64,000 bases of DNA, from positions 54,639-118,638 of the forward strand of contig QAMW01000009.1 of NCBI GenBank assembly GCA_003150235.1, read 5' to 3'. Numbering within the stretch: position 1 is the stretch's first letter; every line of letters starts with the position of its first letter. Below the pieces are notes generated by a model. The model worked only from the letters and a program-made list of their open reading frames with translations. It was not told where the DNA came from and ran no database searches. The translations under genes and the position numbers were made by a program. The stretch comes from Bacteroidales bacterium. Lineage in GTDB: Bacteria; Bacteroidota; Bacteroidia; Bacteroidales; Muribaculaceae. Positions 63,173 to 64,000 of the stretch are shown here, piece by piece.

Positions 63173-63919
63173 ATGAAACTTCTTGAAGGAAAAACCGCGC
63201 TCATCACCGGTGCAGCCCGCGGTATCGGAAAGGCACTTGCGCTTCGTTTTGCGCAGGAGGGTGCCAACATCGCATTCACCGATCTCGTAATCGACGAAAA
63301 CGGCAAAGCGACTGAAAAAGAAATCGAAGCTCTCGGAGTCAAAGTAAAAGGATATGCCTCAAACGCAGCCGACTTCAACCAGACAAAAGAAGTAGTTGCC
63401 GAAGTACACAAGGATTTCGGCTCAATCGACATCCTCGTCAACAATGCCGGCATTACGAAAGACGGACTCATGATGCGCATGACAGAAGCCCAATGGGATG
63501 CAGTCATAGCGGTCAACCTCAAGAGCGCATTTAACTTCATCAACGCCGTGCTTCCCATCATGATGCGCCAGCGTGGCGGCTCAATCATCAACATGGCTTC
63601 GGTAGTAGGTGTGCACGGTAACGCCGGACAGGCAAATTATGCCGCTTCAAAAGCAGGTCTTATCGCCCTCGCCAAGTCTATCGCACAGGAAGTAGGCTCA
63701 CGCGGCATCCGCGCCAACGCCATAGCTCCTGGCTTCATCGAAACCGCCATGACAGCCGCCCTGCCCGATGATATCCGTGCCGAGTGGGTAAAGAAGATAC
63801 CTCTGCGCCGTGGCGGTCAGGTTGGTGACATCGCCGATGTTGCGGTATTCCTTGCCTCCGACATGTCAAGCTATGTCACCGGTCAGGTAATACAGGTTGA
63901 CGGCGGTATGAACATGTAA
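63173..63919 (+). CDS. fabG: 3-oxoacyl-ACP reductase
   Basis: A short-chain dehydrogenase of 248 residues reducing beta-ketoacyl-ACP with NADPH. The cofactor motif TGAARGIG is near residues 12-19, NNAG at about 89-92, the catalytic Ser in INMASVVG, and YAASK at about residues 157-161, with the closing VDGGM. It lies 60 bases after the FabH-like gene. Confidence 0.95.
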   Translation: MKLLEGKTALITGAARGIGKALALRFAQEGANIAFTDLVIDENGKATEKEIEALGVKVKGYASNAADFNQTKEVVAEVHKDFGSIDILVNNAGITKDGLMMRMTEAQWDAVIAVNLKSAFNFINAVLPIMMRQRGGSIINMASVVGVHGNAGQANYAASKAGLIALAKSIAQEVGSRGIRANAIAPGFIETAMTAALPDDIRAEWVKKIPLRRGGQVGDIADVAVFLASDMSSYVTGQVIQVDGGMNM

Positions 63920-63942
63920 TCGCTTCATTACAACATATTGAG

Positions 63943-63980
63943 AAAGAGACTGTCTAACAAGTTTGGGCAGTCTCTTTTTA
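63943..63980 (+). terminator. Terminator of the TetR-fabH-fabG cluster
   Basis: AAAGAGACTG and CAGTCTCTTT form a 10-base stem with a T run. The remaining bases to the end hold no gene. Confidence 0.9.
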
Positions 63981-64000
63981 TAGTCTAAACAGGTAAAAAA

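Overview
The window comes from a chromosome of the order Bacteroidales, most likely close to Muribaculaceae or Bacteroidaceae. The evidence is the Bacteroidetes promoter pattern (TTTG, about 19-21 bases, then TAnnTTTG) upstream of many genes, an RprX/RprY-type two-component pair, meso-diaminopimelate dehydrogenase, TonB-like proteins, many lipoproteins with a Bacteroidetes-style lipobox, and secreted glycoside hydrolases. Family placement is inference. No rRNA, CRISPR array, insertion sequence or prophage was seen.

Layout. 1-8.6 kb: UDP-glucose dehydrogenase, an EndA-like protein that has lost its catalytic histidine, a lipoprotein, lgt, ddh, ackA-pta and a TPR protein. 8.6-17.8 kb: gyrA divergent from clpC, an orphan TPR sensor-kinase-like protein lacking the phospho-acceptor histidine, and htpG. 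18-20.8 kb: a large secreted GH13 amylase. 20.8-27.8 kb: an accessory island on the minus strand. 28-36 kb: rpmH, folD, a CapA-like protein, tRNA-His, fabF-acpP, an RsiV-like lipoprotein, truA and speA. 36-52.8 kb: GH31, a TPR/OmpA-like lipoprotein, tRNA-Gly, rprY-rprX, cdsA, purM, mltF-like, DUF3332, an M23 peptidase, a phosphohexomutase, an RluA-type enzyme and an M18 aminopeptidase. 52.9-59.6 kb: a small pectin-degradation locus (GH140, a GH105-GH106 fusion, GH28). 59.7-64 kb: a PBP4-type carboxypeptidase, a lipoprotein, and a TetR-fabH-fabG cluster.

The most unusual part is the island at 20.8-27.8 kb. Three paralogous proteins share a nearly identical N-terminal module of about 60 residues with five conserved cysteines (C8, C31, C37, C41, C44). 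The module precedes a hydrophobic export segment and then different periplasmic domains: TonB_C in two proteins and a carboxypeptidase-regulatory-like domain in one. They are linked to a small radical SAM protein resembling glycyl-radical-enzyme activases but with no glycyl radical enzyme in the window, a four-helix-bundle protein, a DKNYY lipoprotein and a tail of small membrane proteins, one of them only 58 residues. Genes from the radical SAM gene onward are packed with overlaps or gaps of a few bases, so they probably form one operon. The function is unknown; a radical SAM-linked, cysteine-leader envelope system is a hypothesis.

The remaining genes are largely housekeeping: acetate metabolism, cell-wall and lipoprotein maturation, fatty-acid synthesis, purine and polyamine synthesis, and proteostasis. 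Many operon ends have clear rho-independent terminators.
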